Origin: JAIEPM01 sp964546815
Lineage (GTDB): Bacteria > Cyanobacteriota > Vampirovibrionia > Obscuribacterales > Obscuribacteraceae
Assembly: GCA_964546815.1 (NCBI GenBank)
Contig: CAZJLR010000001.1
Coordinates: 186,001-250,000 of the forward strand
DNA: 64,000 bases
Direction: 5' to 3'
Shown here one piece after another: positions 50,835 through 59,551 of the stretch. Position numbers and translations under genes: made by a program. The notes under the pieces are model-generated. The model was not told the DNA's origin and did no database searches. It saw only the letters and a list, made by a program, of their open reading frames with translations. Within the stretch, counting starts at the first letter, position 1. Every line of letters starts with the position of its first letter.

Positions 50835-52466
50835 ATGGCACAGAAAAAACTACTCACTAGATATGATGCCATTATTGTAGGCTCAGGCATTGCCGGTCTC
50901 TTAGTCGCGCTTGAGTTGGACAGACGGGGAATGCGCACAGCCCTCATATGCAAAGGCCGCTTGATGGAGTCAAACACGTCCTGGGCACAGGGCGGCATAG
51001 CCATTTGCACAGGCACAAATCCGCTAGACAGCACAGAATCTCACCTGAAAGACACGTTATCTGCAGGCGCCGGACTTTGTGATGAAGCTGTCGCTAAAGT
51101 CATTGTGGAAAGCGGAAGTCGACTATTCGAAAAGCTCGAATCGCTAGGGCTAAGTTTTGACCGCAATGAATCTGCGCTAGAACTCGCTCGCGAGGGCGGT
51201 CACAGTGCCTCTCGTGTTTTGCACAGCAAAGACGCTTCGGGAAAAGCAATCACTGAAGCTCTAGTTTTTGCTGCCAGACAAAGTAAACGCCTGGCTATTT
51301 TCGAACACATGTTCGCATTTGATTTAATCAGACACGCAGATCGCTGCATCGGCTTGCGAGTTCTCAACGACAATAACGCTATCGAAATCCTGGCTCCGCG
51401 CGTAATTTTAGCCAGCGGTGGACTTGGACAAGTTTTCGACCGCACGACAAACCCATCGATTGCCACCGGCGACGGTATTGCCATGGCATATCGAGCAGGA
51501 GCAGAACTTGTCGATATGGAATTTGTTCAGTTCCACCCCACTGCATTATTCATGCCCGGCGCTCCTGCTTCGCTTATTTCCGAAGCAGTCAGGGGCTCTG
51601 GCGCGCATTTGCTGGATGCAAACGGCCAACGATTTGCTTTTCGATTTCATAAGGACGGCGAGTTAGCCACGAGAGACGTTGTTTCAAGAGCCATCATGAC
51701 CGTGATGCGTGAACAACGAACTTCCTGCGCCTGGTTGGACATGCGCCCAATCGGCGCGGCGGACATTCTCGAAAAATATCCCAATATAGTACAAAGTTGT
51801 CGCAACTGGGGGCTGGACCCATTAGACCGACCGATACCGGTTTCACCTGCTGCACACTATTTTATGGGCGGCATCTCAACCGACGATTGCGGTAGAAGCA
51901 GCCTGCGCGGACTTTATGCGATTGGCGAATGTGCCTCAACCGGACTTCATGGTGCAAATCGCCTGGCAAGCAATTCGTTGCTTGAGGGCGGGGTAATGGC
52001 TTTGCGAGTTGCAGATGCGATTGCTGCTGAAAAACAAGTACGAATGCCAACCTTTGGTCTGAAACTAGTCGACCCGGTAATACTTTCGCCCGAATCGATT
52101 AATGCAGAAAACATATCTGATTTCCGCAAGAGTATGTTTGCTCATGCGGGGCTTCGCCGTGATGGAGATTCATTGGCAAAAATAGTTATGGACCAATTCG
52201 ACGCGAAACTGCATCCAGTAGAATTTGAGCAAACTCAAATTGAGGCAGCAAACATTGGTCTACTGGGGATGCTAATCGCACGCTCTGCAATGATGCGCTG
52301 TGAATCACGCGGCGCGCATTATCGCAGCGACTTCCCCGAACGTAACGACGAAGATTACCTCAAGCGTTATTTCGTTAGCAACCAGAGCAGCAAATATCTT
52401 GACCTCAAGTCTGGTATTACTTCTGTCAGTGCTGTGCCGAAATCTAGTGCTTTTGGAAAGCTCTAA
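50835..52466 (+). CDS. nadB: L-aspartate oxidase
   Basis: 543 residues from ATG 50835. AAAAGG lies 10 bases before it, whereas the ATG at 50826 is only two bases from that site. FAD-binding motif IIVGSGIAGLLVALEL at the N-terminus; SWAQGGIAI; ASGGLGQVFDRTTNP; the C-terminal FAD region GECASTGLHGANRLASNSLL. The enzyme oxidises aspartate to iminoaspartate for NadA. The C-terminal ~150 residues are the helical domain of the succinate dehydrogenase/fumarate reductase flavoprotein family. It is the last gene of nadC-nadA-nadB; a palindromic element follows it. Confidence 0.96.
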   Translation: MAQKKLLTRYDAIIVGSGIAGLLVALELDRRGMRTALICKGRLMESNTSWAQGGIAICTGTNPLDSTESHLKDTLSAGAGLCDEAVAKVIVESGSRLFEKLESLGLSFDRNESALELAREGGHSASRVLHSKDASGKAITEALVFAARQSKRLAIFEHMFAFDLIRHADRCIGLRVLNDNNAIEILAPRVILASGGLGQVFDRTTNPSIATGDGIAMAYRAGAELVDMEFVQFHPTALFMPGAPASLISEAVRGSGAHLLDANGQRFAFRFHKDGELATRDVVSRAIMTVMREQRTSCAWLDMRPIGAADILEKYPNIVQSCRNWGLDPLDRPIPVSPAAHYFMGGISTDDCGRSSLRGLYAIGECASTGLHGANRLASNSLLEGGVMALRVADAIAAEKQVRMPTFGLKLVDPVILSPESINAENISDFRKSMFAHAGLRRDGDSLAKIVMDQFDAKLHPVEFEQTQIEAANIGLLGMLIARSAMMRCESRGAHYRSDFPERNDEDYLKRYFVSNQSSKYLDLKSGITSVSAVPKSSAFGKL

Positions 52467-52490
52467 ATCAGTGTTACGCCATTAAGATTT

Positions 52491-52633
52491 GGACGAAGCA
52501 TGGGATACTGTTGGCGAACTCAAATTTTGGCGAAGGTACATTTGAGGGGCGACGCATGGCGTCGCCCCTCAAATGTACGTACGGAATCTCGCTCTCAATA
52601 TTAGTTCGCCAACAGCATCCATGGCTTCGCCCC
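52491..52633. mobile_element. MITE-like nested inverted-repeat element (143 bp)
   Basis: Outer arms of about 30 bases (from 52491 and ending at 52633) are near-perfect inverted copies, sharing CTGTTGGCGAACT exactly. Inside lies a perfect 20-bp stem (52536-52555 with 52559-52578) with a 3-base loop. No coding capacity. The layout suggests a non-autonomous transposable element or intergenic palindromic repeat; I see no target-site duplication with confidence. Confidence 0.65.
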
Positions 52634-52656
52634 TACGAATGGAGCAAGGACTTGAG

Positions 52657-52692
52657 TAAAAAAGACCCGGACTACAGGGATAGTCCGGGTCT
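52657..52692 (-). terminator. Intrinsic terminator for the response regulator/CHASE2 kinase unit
   Basis: AGACCCGGACTA (52663-52674) pairs perfectly with TAGTCCGGGTCT (52681-52692) over a 6-base loop. On the minus strand a run of T follows (52663-52658). It lies about 150 bases after the regulator stop at 52840. Confidence 0.85.
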
Positions 52693-52839
52693 AAAAATTG
52701 AAGAATGACTTGATGTAGGGCCAAAAGACTTGTATGCAGGGGACACTTACTTATCTAGGGCTCGGGGACATAACAATGCGCAGTCAAAACATGCTCAAGT
52801 AAAACTGAGCTTGTCGGGAAATTCTAGTTTTTGAGCGCT

Positions 52840-53535
52840 TTAGCGCGCATGGCTAAGTCTCCGCGAATTCCAAATTTCGAGAGCCTTGTGTCGTTTTTTC
52901 GAACCTTCGGCAGCTACCTTTTGAGCATCCTGAGGAGTGAGCAACTTGTCGAACACTCTGTCGCCAACGTTAGCCGCCGCCTTAGGAGTCTTATATCCGA
53001 GCTCTCTGGCAATTTCAGTCCAACTTTTGCCAAACGATAGAAGTTCCATCATGCGAGCTTCTTTGGCGTTGATGTCATCACGAATGAATACATGGCGCAT
53101 TGGCGATGACACAAGAATCACGTCACCTCTGATTGCCATTTTCAATTCCATCAACATCTGTGGCACTTCAGAAATTTTTGCTCGTTTACACAGATATCCA
53201 TCACATCCGGCAGCCAAAGCGCGTTGCCCATCGGCTGGTGCTTTCGAATTCGTCAGCACGATAATGGTGCCATAAAATCCATGTTGATGCCTTAACTCTT
53301 CGAGAATGCGAATTCCAGCAAGCGAACTCACTGTTTTATCGTGATTCTTCAGAGGCAATTGCAAGTCTAGCAATACGCAGTCGACTTGATGAATTTCAGG
53401 AGAGCGAATTTTTCTAAGCGCCTCCTCTTCGCAATTAATCACTTCTACGACTTGCATCTCGCCGTCTTGCTCAATCACTGTGCGCAAGATGCCAGAGAAG
53501 TCTTCATCATCTTCTACTATCAGTATCTTAGTCAT
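52840..53535 (-). CDS. Response regulator with LuxR-like helix-turn-helix
   Basis: 231 residues. Receiver domain (1-~130): Glu8-Asp9-Asp10, phosphoacceptor Asp57 (DCVLLDLQLP), Thr (VLTNSK) and Lys (YLCKRA). The C-terminal ~95 residues contain an HTH (INAKEARMMELLSFGKSWTE and IARELGYKTPKAAANVGDRV), similar in shape to NarL/LuxR domains but with a Lys/Arg-rich extension ending in LSHAR. The start ATG shares a base with the stop codon of the histidine kinase (TAATG), so the two are co-translated and are almost surely a cognate pair. Target genes are unknown. Confidence 0.88.
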   Translation of the reverse strand: MTKILIVEDDEDFSGILRTVIEQDGEMQVVEVINCEEEALRKIRSPEIHQVDCVLLDLQLPLKNHDKTVSSLAGIRILEELRHQHGFYGTIIVLTNSKAPADGQRALAAGCDGYLCKRAKISEVPQMLMELKMAIRGDVILVSSPMRHVFIRDDINAKEARMMELLSFGKSWTEIARELGYKTPKAAANVGDRVFDKLLTPQDAQKVAAEGSKKRHKALEIWNSRRLSHAR

Positions 53536-55823
53536 TATCTTTCACCGGTTCCCTGTTTAGCTGTCATCTCCAAGGTCTTTCTTCTAGCGTTCAGCGCGGG
53601 TGAATCATCAAGAGTTGCCTCAAGAATATCCTCCTCGCTTATAAAGTCTTTGTGCATTGCTCGTGCTTCCGAGCAGAGCGGCAATTTCAGCTGGAACGTT
53701 GTTCCTATGCCGAGAGTGCTGCTTACTGAAATTTCTCCACCCATGCCTTCAACAAGAGTTTTGGCAATGTCGAGTCCCAGTCCGTGTCCATCTTTCTTCT
53801 CGGGATTGACTCGGTATCCCGGTTCGAAGATATGAGAAATGTGTTCTGGTGCGATGCCTTTGCCGCTGTCGGATATGGTTATTTTATGGAAAGATCCATT
53901 TGAATCAACAGTGACAAATACAGATGTTTTCGGGGGATTATGCTTGATAGCATTTCTAATAATGTTATCTATAACTCGCGAAAGTTCTAACGAGTTAGCC
54001 TTAACAAACAGCGAGCCCTCTGGTTTGTTCCATTCTAATGTATCGCCAGATTTTTCGGCCAACTGTTGTTGTCCATCAACACAATCGTCAATAACTTGTG
54101 TCAAGTCACAAAGCGCAGCCTGATTATTAGCCAATCCTGGCGTTATCTCGTAATCATATGATTGCACAAGTTGGTCGATCAACTCGCAAAGTTTATCGGA
54201 AGACTTCACAAGCCTAGAGACCTTATCGCGAGCTTGCTGATTTTCAAGATTCATCATTTGCATTTCAGAAATGGTCCAATTAAGAACGCTAACGGGAGCA
54301 TTTAGATCATGATTTATGCGGCGCACAAACTCATGTCTGCGTTTTCTGTCCTGATACATCTCACGGTTTTCAGCTTCAACTTCAGTTCTTGCCAGTTCGG
54401 CTTCAATTTTTTCAAGCTCAAGAGCATGCTTCTCTTCCTGAGATTTTAGTTGACTGAGAAATGCTTGTTCGCGCTCGTTTTCTCTTTCCCAGACAATCGC
54501 AGCAAGAGCGCCAATGCCCAGCGCAATTGCCGGAACGAATACTGGAACGATGAAACCTGTATATGCAAAAATCATGCAAGCAATGAAATAGCTGCCGGTA
54601 AGTACGACGCAGAAAAACAGAACGTCAGTACTCAGTCTATAAATGCTGCCACCAAAGCGCAGCGGCAGAACCCCTCGGACACTTTCAAGGCGTCCCTGAA
54701 TGCCTTTCCAAAGGACCCAAACAGCACCACCAATCATCGATGAAAACACAAGAAAAATCATGGACGAGATCGGAGACAGTCGACGCGGCCATGAGTGGCG
54801 ACTGACTGTATCAAGCGCATTCGCAAGAATCTCTGTCCCGCTCATCTGGTTCAATCCTTCATTCGTAAAAGGAGTGTTGTAGACGTCAGTGATTCCATCT
54901 CCAACAAAAACGATAGCGTTATCGACGGTAACATCTCCATTGGATTTACGCTTAATCATGCGCTCAGTCTGCTCGGGATCTAACAAATAGCTGAGCGGTC
55001 TTATCGGAAAAAGAGCATCTGAATTAGGCGGCGCGGCAAAATCAATATCCATGCTGTCGGGAAGGTCAGTCGGCACCGGCTTGCCGAGCGCCTTCAGCAC
55101 CTTCACTACCACGGCATTGTGAGATTCGGCTGAATTATTGCCTGGATTTATCGGAATACGAATTGCAATTGTACGAACAACCTGATCATGATCTGGATGC
55201 ACCGAAGTCATGCCGGTATATTTTTCCATCACATCGACACCTGGCTCAAGCTTGCTTAGCTGGTCCAAAACGCCCATAGGTGCGGTTGGAGCCTCAAGAG
55301 TCACCATATGATCTGTGCTGCTGGAATTTACAGCTCTAACCATAAACACTTTTACAGGCTTACCAAAATCCCCGCTTGAAGCTTTGTGTATTGCCTGAGC
55401 CAGATAAACATCATCTGGAGAATATTGAGGAAAATCGCTGTCCAGGACAATTGCGCTTGCGCCTGCTTTAGCAAGCACTTCAACCATTTCGCCGACAGCC
55501 TTACGCCTGATCGGATAATTCAAAAGTGGTGCCATCCAGGGAAATTCTGCGACGGCTTCTTTAGGCGGCTCATCTTCAACGCAATGATTGAATATGACAA
55601 TTTTATTTGCCACTTTGGGATGATTGTTTTCAATCAACCAGCTCAAAGTAAAGTCCCATGAATACCATGTTTTAGGACGCTCATGAGCTTCATGCCATTG
55701 CCATAAAGTCGCTGGATTTGCGCGAGCCAAACTTTCTTTAGACCAAATCATCCACTGGCGAGCATCAAATCTTCTGTTGATAGTCTGTAGCTCTTGCCGA
55801 TCTAAAACGCCTGAAAGCTGCAC
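53535..55823 (-). CDS. CHASE2-domain sensor histidine kinase
   Basis: 762 residues from GTG 55823, but the true start is probably further up (see the site at 55905-55920). An extracytoplasmic CHASE2 domain (~1-330) includes WMIWSKESL near the start and later VDNAIVFVGDGITDVYNTPF and LNQMSGTEILANALDTV. Three membrane segments follow (~345-460), then a coiled linker. The HisKA H-box is RINHDLNAPVSVLNW, an unusual HDLNAP form. The N-box is IIRNAIKHNPP, with DSGKGIAPEH and GHGLGLDIAK, so catalysis should be intact. Partner regulator directly downstream. Family role: sensing an unknown extracellular signal. Confidence 0.85.
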   Translation of the reverse strand: MQLSGVLDRQELQTINRRFDARQWMIWSKESLARANPATLWQWHEAHERPKTWYSWDFTLSWLIENNHPKVANKIVIFNHCVEDEPPKEAVAEFPWMAPLLNYPIRRKAVGEMVEVLAKAGASAIVLDSDFPQYSPDDVYLAQAIHKASSGDFGKPVKVFMVRAVNSSSTDHMVTLEAPTAPMGVLDQLSKLEPGVDVMEKYTGMTSVHPDHDQVVRTIAIRIPINPGNNSAESHNAVVVKVLKALGKPVPTDLPDSMDIDFAAPPNSDALFPIRPLSYLLDPEQTERMIKRKSNGDVTVDNAIVFVGDGITDVYNTPFTNEGLNQMSGTEILANALDTVSRHSWPRRLSPISSMIFLVFSSMIGGAVWVLWKGIQGRLESVRGVLPLRFGGSIYRLSTDVLFFCVVLTGSYFIACMIFAYTGFIVPVFVPAIALGIGALAAIVWERENEREQAFLSQLKSQEEKHALELEKIEAELARTEVEAENREMYQDRKRRHEFVRRINHDLNAPVSVLNWTISEMQMMNLENQQARDKVSRLVKSSDKLCELIDQLVQSYDYEITPGLANNQAALCDLTQVIDDCVDGQQQLAEKSGDTLEWNKPEGSLFVKANSLELSRVIDNIIRNAIKHNPPKTSVFVTVDSNGSFHKITISDSGKGIAPEHISHIFEPGYRVNPEKKDGHGLGLDIAKTLVEGMGGEISVSSTLGIGTTFQLKLPLCSEARAMHKDFISEEDILEATLDDSPALNARRKTLEMTAKQGTGER

Positions 55824-55904
55824 CAGGAGCCCGAAGAAAATAGCTACCGCTACGTAAACCGTGAAAAGGCTTAGCGCATTTTTTTTCTTCTCTACTGCCT
55901 CGAC

Positions 55905-55920
55905 TATTGTCCTATCCTCC
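55905..55920 (-). promoter_or_regulatory. Ribosome site and possible AUA start of the CHASE2 kinase
   Basis: On the minus strand GGAGG (55920-55916) lies 8 bases before ATA (55907-55905). The frame from this ATA to GTG 55823 is open and encodes 28 extra residues, a charged run and then a membrane segment (ALSLFTVYVAVAIFFGLLVQ). CHASE2 kinases normally start with such a segment. No ATG, GTG or TTG lies in the open frame upstream of 55823; the nearest upstream stop is at 55934-55932. Confidence 0.5.
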
Positions 55921-55998
55921 AGCCATCGGCGCTATCGTCTATATGCCATGTTTATGGCACTTTGACGCGCTATACCTGCTGATTTGTGTGAGCCCTGG

Positions 55999-56028
55999 AA
56001 AAAGCCCATGACCGAAAGAGCCATGGGC
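55999..56028 (-). terminator. Intrinsic terminator after the FecR-like gene
   Basis: GCCCATG and CATGGGC (56028-56022 and 56010-56004 on the minus strand) form a 7-bp stem, followed by TTTTT (56003-55999). It separates the FecR-like gene at 56042 from the CHASE2 kinase unit. Confidence 0.75.
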
Positions 56029-56041
56029 GATGGCGTTTCTG

Positions 56042-57394
56042 CTAATTACGCCCTGTGTTTTCTGCTGTGTTGTGATCTGTGTTACTGCTGATATTGTCTA
56101 TTGGTGAGACTCTAGCCTCTTCTTCCTTTGAGATATCTAGTGCTTGAGCTTCTGTGCTTTTCTCTGAATTTAGTGATTTCACTGCGCTCTCTAACACATC
56201 GTCTGTATTTGGTGAATCGGGTCCAGACGTGAACGGTACAACAAATGTAGGAACAGATGCTTTAACCGACTGTTGCCCGACGCTATTGTGTGAAATCACA
56301 TTCAACGGACGGTTAGGATTAGGCAGCTCGCCAGCTAAGAATGAATCGGTTGATTCAGGCAAAGTGATCGACTTTGCGTAACCTACATTTGGACCCGTAT
56401 AGAATGTTGTCTGAGGCGCCTTCGAAATTTTGAGGTTGCGAATCAATTTATCAGGCTGGTTGCCGTTTGCCACAGCATCAAACATGTTACCGATTAGTCC
56501 ATCGCTACTCGGGACTTTCTTCATCGTTTCTTTAATGAGATCTATAGATTCTATCGGTGGAACCGTTCCGTTGCCTACAGTTAAGGGATCCGACAAAACA
56601 GCCTTTGAGTTTGCAGTATAGGCAACCATCGAACTATTTTTATCCTGAAAAATAAGTTCTCCACGTTTTGGATTTAGCCTCAGGTCAGGCTGTGGCTGCG
56701 ACGCAATTGAATTTATCGATTGGATTTCAGAACTTAGGAATTTGAATCGGTTATCGTTGTTTGTGATTTTACCCGATACATGTAGTTCAATACCTGGAGT
56801 CAACTGTACACGGCTGCCGTTGATCTTGTTATAGACCTCAACAGGCAAATGACACTCCTCAACTAAAATTACATCCTCGCCCTTAACGTCATCGATAAGG
56901 ATTCTTACAGTGGTTCCGTGAATCCGGGCCTGCAATCTCTTTGTCTCGATGATATAGGTGTCTTTATTATTCAATTTCTTCCTGAGAATCAAAGCTCCAC
57001 TACCAAGGCATACAGTCCTGGTTGTTGGATAGATTCTCGCAACAGTATTTTCCCAAAGTCGAGTAGTCGTAATATTGTTCCAGTTCAGAGCGACCCAAGA
57101 ACTTCGACCGGTTTTCACAACAGTACCTTCAGGTAACATGTCGTTGACTGAACACTTTGTAAACGCCCCTAGTTCTTCGCTTGCCTGATTAATGGTTGCA
57201 GCCTTGGTGACATCGCCGCCCAGTTGATGCACACTAGCCGCCGCCACAGGCATAACCGTCGCGCTTGTATTACGAACCGGTGTGGCGTTTCCAGCCGCCA
57301 GCACATCTGCCCTCACGAAGGTCGGGCATAGCATTAAGCCTGACACTGAACAAAGAGCCAACCAGGCTGATAGTTTGGTTATCTGCGGTTTCAT
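56042..57394 (-). CDS. Exported FecR-like protein, long form
   Basis: 450 residues. A signal peptide (LALCSVSGLMLCPTFVRA, residues ~12-29) is followed by a FecR-like beta domain (~80-205): MLPEGTVVKTGRSSWVAL, ARIYPTTRTVCLGSGALILR and ARIHGTTVRILIDD. In iron regulation FecR couples an outer signal to a sigma factor, but most FecR-domain proteins have other, unknown roles. The last ~200 residues are Asn/Ser/Pro-rich and probably disordered. GGAGG stands about 10 bases before the ATG. A terminator precedes the gene, and another follows it, so it is transcribed alone. It is a paralogue of the gene at 58640. Confidence 0.75.
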   Translation of the reverse strand: MKPQITKLSAWLALCSVSGLMLCPTFVRADVLAAGNATPVRNTSATVMPVAAASVHQLGGDVTKAATINQASEELGAFTKCSVNDMLPEGTVVKTGRSSWVALNWNNITTTRLWENTVARIYPTTRTVCLGSGALILRKKLNNKDTYIIETKRLQARIHGTTVRILIDDVKGEDVILVEECHLPVEVYNKINGSRVQLTPGIELHVSGKITNNDNRFKFLSSEIQSINSIASQPQPDLRLNPKRGELIFQDKNSSMVAYTANSKAVLSDPLTVGNGTVPPIESIDLIKETMKKVPSSDGLIGNMFDAVANGNQPDKLIRNLKISKAPQTTFYTGPNVGYAKSITLPESTDSFLAGELPNPNRPLNVISHNSVGQQSVKASVPTFVVPFTSGPDSPNTDDVLESAVKSLNSEKSTEAQALDISKEEEARVSPIDNISSNTDHNTAENTGRN

Positions 57395-57453
57395 GGCTCA
57401 GAACCTCCAAAAATGGTTTCAAACGGGTCTTCAGCTTTGATACTGAGATGTTG

Positions 57454-57475
57454 GAAAAACGGGAATGACCCCGTT
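57454..57475 (-). terminator. Intrinsic terminator after the kinase at 57604
   Basis: On the minus strand AACGGG (57475-57470) pairs with CCCGTT (57463-57458), followed by TTTTT. It lies about 130 bases after the kinase stop and separates it from the FecR-like gene. Confidence 0.6.
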
Positions 57476-57603
57476 GCGCTTGAGAACCTCTAAAAGCGTT
57501 ATACCACCATATTTAGAGTTTAGTTGGCAGTTTTCCAACAAATCCATTGGAAAAGTTCAATTCGGCTAAAAATCAGTATTCAGACGACTTAAGTCTATAT
57601 CTA

Positions 57604-58569
57604 TCAGGCTACCTGGGCGCTGAAATTCCACAATCCAAGCTGCATCAGAGCCATGCTGAGCTCATCGATGAAGCAGCTCATGTTGCGAGTGCGGGCTTTA
57701 GGATTGCGGTCTAAAGCAGATTCGAGCACTTTGCGAATTCCATCATGCAATTTTTGCTCACCAAGTTCATCGTTGCTCAAGAGCACCGGGCCTTGCCCAC
57801 GACGGTACGCCAGTGCTCCAGAAACCGAAATTTCAAATGGCAAACGTCCGGTAAGTGCTTCAAACATAACCAGGGCAAGCTGATATACATCAGTGTTATA
57901 GCTGCATACCTGCTCACCGAGTTGTTCTGGTGACGCATATAGCAGACTTCCGCTGCTGGTTTCATCATAAGAGGAGCCGTCTTCGCCTACGGTGAGTGAA
58001 ATTCCGAAGTCGAATATGACGGCGGTTTCAAATCCATCCTTTTCCACGAGCATGATATTTGAAGGTTTAATGTCTCTATGCAAAATTCCGCGTTCGTGCG
58101 CATGCTGAACTGCTTCAGCTACCTGCAGACAGATTTTAGCAACGCGAGGCAAGTCGAGCACAGTTTCTGAAATAAGCAGTTGTTCTAATGTCTGTCCTTC
58201 GAGAATTTCCATGGCAATGAATGGATCGCCATCAGAGGAATTGCCACTTTCATAAAGCTCGACAATGTTCTTATGGTTGAATCGTTCCATTAGCTCAGCT
58301 TCGCGACGCAGAAGTTCTTTTGCTTCAGGAGCTTTCTTGATGTTTGCGACTTTCAAAGCCACTTGCTTGCCGTCTGAAAGGCGTTCGGCGCGGTAAACGA
58401 CGCTCAAACCACCAATTCCTAAAATGCTTTCCAACCTATAGATGTTGCCGTTCGTACTCAGCACCAGTGCATTGTCGCCTGTTTCTTTGCGGAATGGCTG
58501 CCCAAGGAAAGTGTTGCAGAATGAGCCACCGATTTTGCTGATTGCGGATTGGACGACTGTTGCGAACAT
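57604..58569 (-). CDS. Soluble Ser/Thr protein kinase
   Basis: 321 residues, only a kinase domain with a ~45-residue lead. Glycine loop GIGGLSVVYRAERL, VALKVANI lysine, MEILEG hinge, HRDIKPSN, FDFGIS, ASPEQ: all catalytic residues are intact. No membrane segment or accessory domain is present. GGAG lies 8 bases before the ATG at 58569. It follows the FecR-like gene at 58640 by 70 bases on the same strand, so the two are probably one transcript that ends at the 57454 terminator. An exported FecR protein paired with a cytoplasmic kinase suggests a sensing unit; there is no direct evidence for contact. Confidence 0.92.
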   Translation of the reverse strand: MFATVVQSAISKIGGSFCNTFLGQPFRKETGDNALVLSTNGNIYRLESILGIGGLSVVYRAERLSDGKQVALKVANIKKAPEAKELLRREAELMERFNHKNIVELYESGNSSDGDPFIAMEILEGQTLEQLLISETVLDLPRVAKICLQVAEAVQHAHERGILHRDIKPSNIMLVEKDGFETAVIFDFGISLTVGEDGSSYDETSSGSLLYASPEQLGEQVCSYNTDVYQLALVMFEALTGRLPFEISVSGALAYRRGQGPVLLSNDELGEQKLHDGIRKVLESALDRNPKARTRNMSCFIDELSMALMQLGLWNFSAQVA

Positions 58570-58639
58570 CGCTTTAACTCCGAACCGAACTTACCCTCTC
58601 ATACTAATGTCGGAGTTTCCAACGGATCAATTGGACTAC

Positions 58640-59338
58640 TTAAGGGTTCGCAATGGTTATTTTGGAAGCGCGAGAAATCTCACCAGTGCGTCGATTGAAC
58701 ACTGTTATCGGCGTTGAATCCAAAACTTGAAAGTTGACCGAGCGCTCGTCTTTTTGCACACGAATTGTGCAACTTTCAACGCGACAACTGAGATCTCCAG
58801 CCAAAATAGTATAACGAGCAGCAGAGTCATGCTTCACTTGAAGAATTAATGCGCCCTTGTTCAAATAGATAATTCCAGATTCAGGAAAAACTACCACCTG
58901 GCTGTTACTCCAGGTTCTGCCGACGCAGTTTGCCATCTTAAATTCGCAAAAGCTCACGCCTGCACCAGTTTCAACATAAAGTGCTCTGGATGGATCTAAA
59001 CGAGGACCTTCCAGGTGTTTGAAATGAACCTCGCCTCTCATCTGGCTTACCGATAATGCGGCTGGCTTGGCGGGAGCAGAGGCGGCGCCAGGCACTGCTA
59101 CGGGCACAGGTGTAGGCACCGCAGGACTGACAGGAAAGTTCGGGGCTGTTTGAGCTGGAAAAAATACAGGCAAGACTTTTTGTTCTGCGGCTTTATCAAT
59201 TAGACTGCCTGAGTTAACTGCTGGCAAAGAACTTGCATTTTCTCCCGGTATTGCCTGGGACAATGCAGGCAATAGTGAACTCGACGTCAGTGTGACGCTT
59301 GCGAGCATTATTTTTATCGCCCGGGAGATAAGAGACAT
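58640..59338 (-). CDS. Exported FecR-like protein, short form
   Basis: 232 residues. A signal peptide (ASVTLTSSSLLPALSQAIPG) is followed by a Pro/Ala/Val-rich linker (~60-100) and a FecR-like beta domain (~100-232) with SQVVVFPESGIIYLNKGALI and YTILAGDLSCRVESCTIRVQ. It is a paralogue of the long form at 56042, sharing the GALIL and the R.W.N...V.P spacing. Cys at SFCEF, MANC, LSCR and ESC may form disulfides. It lies upstream of the kinase at 57604 and is divergent from the TPR kinase at 59552. Confidence 0.72.
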   Translation of the reverse strand: MSLISRAIKIMLASVTLTSSSLLPALSQAIPGENASSLPAVNSGSLIDKAAEQKVLPVFFPAQTAPNFPVSPAVPTPVPVAVPGAASAPAKPAALSVSQMRGEVHFKHLEGPRLDPSRALYVETGAGVSFCEFKMANCVGRTWSNSQVVVFPESGIIYLNKGALILQVKHDSAARYTILAGDLSCRVESCTIRVQKDERSVNFQVLDSTPITVFNRRTGEISRASKITIANP

Positions 59339-59551
59339 AGTAAGGGTATCAATTGGTGTTCATTATTAATGTCCACTATCAGATTCCAACGAGACAAGTG
59401 GATTATTAATCAGGCTTTGAAAATTATAGCTCTAAGCGTATCACCCAAATGGGTTAGTGCCGAAAAATGCATCTTGCATACGACTTTGACTTTACGTGGC
59501 ACATATTAGAAGTACCGCAGCATATCCGATTTGGAAGCAAAACAATCGCCC

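Larger units (their letters stand above)
52467..52839. other. Gap after nadB with palindromic element and terminator
   Basis: About 370 bases without a gene. The left half is the nested inverted-repeat element (52491-52633). The terminator at 52657-52692 follows. From 52693 to 52839 I see nothing specific. Confidence 0.6.
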
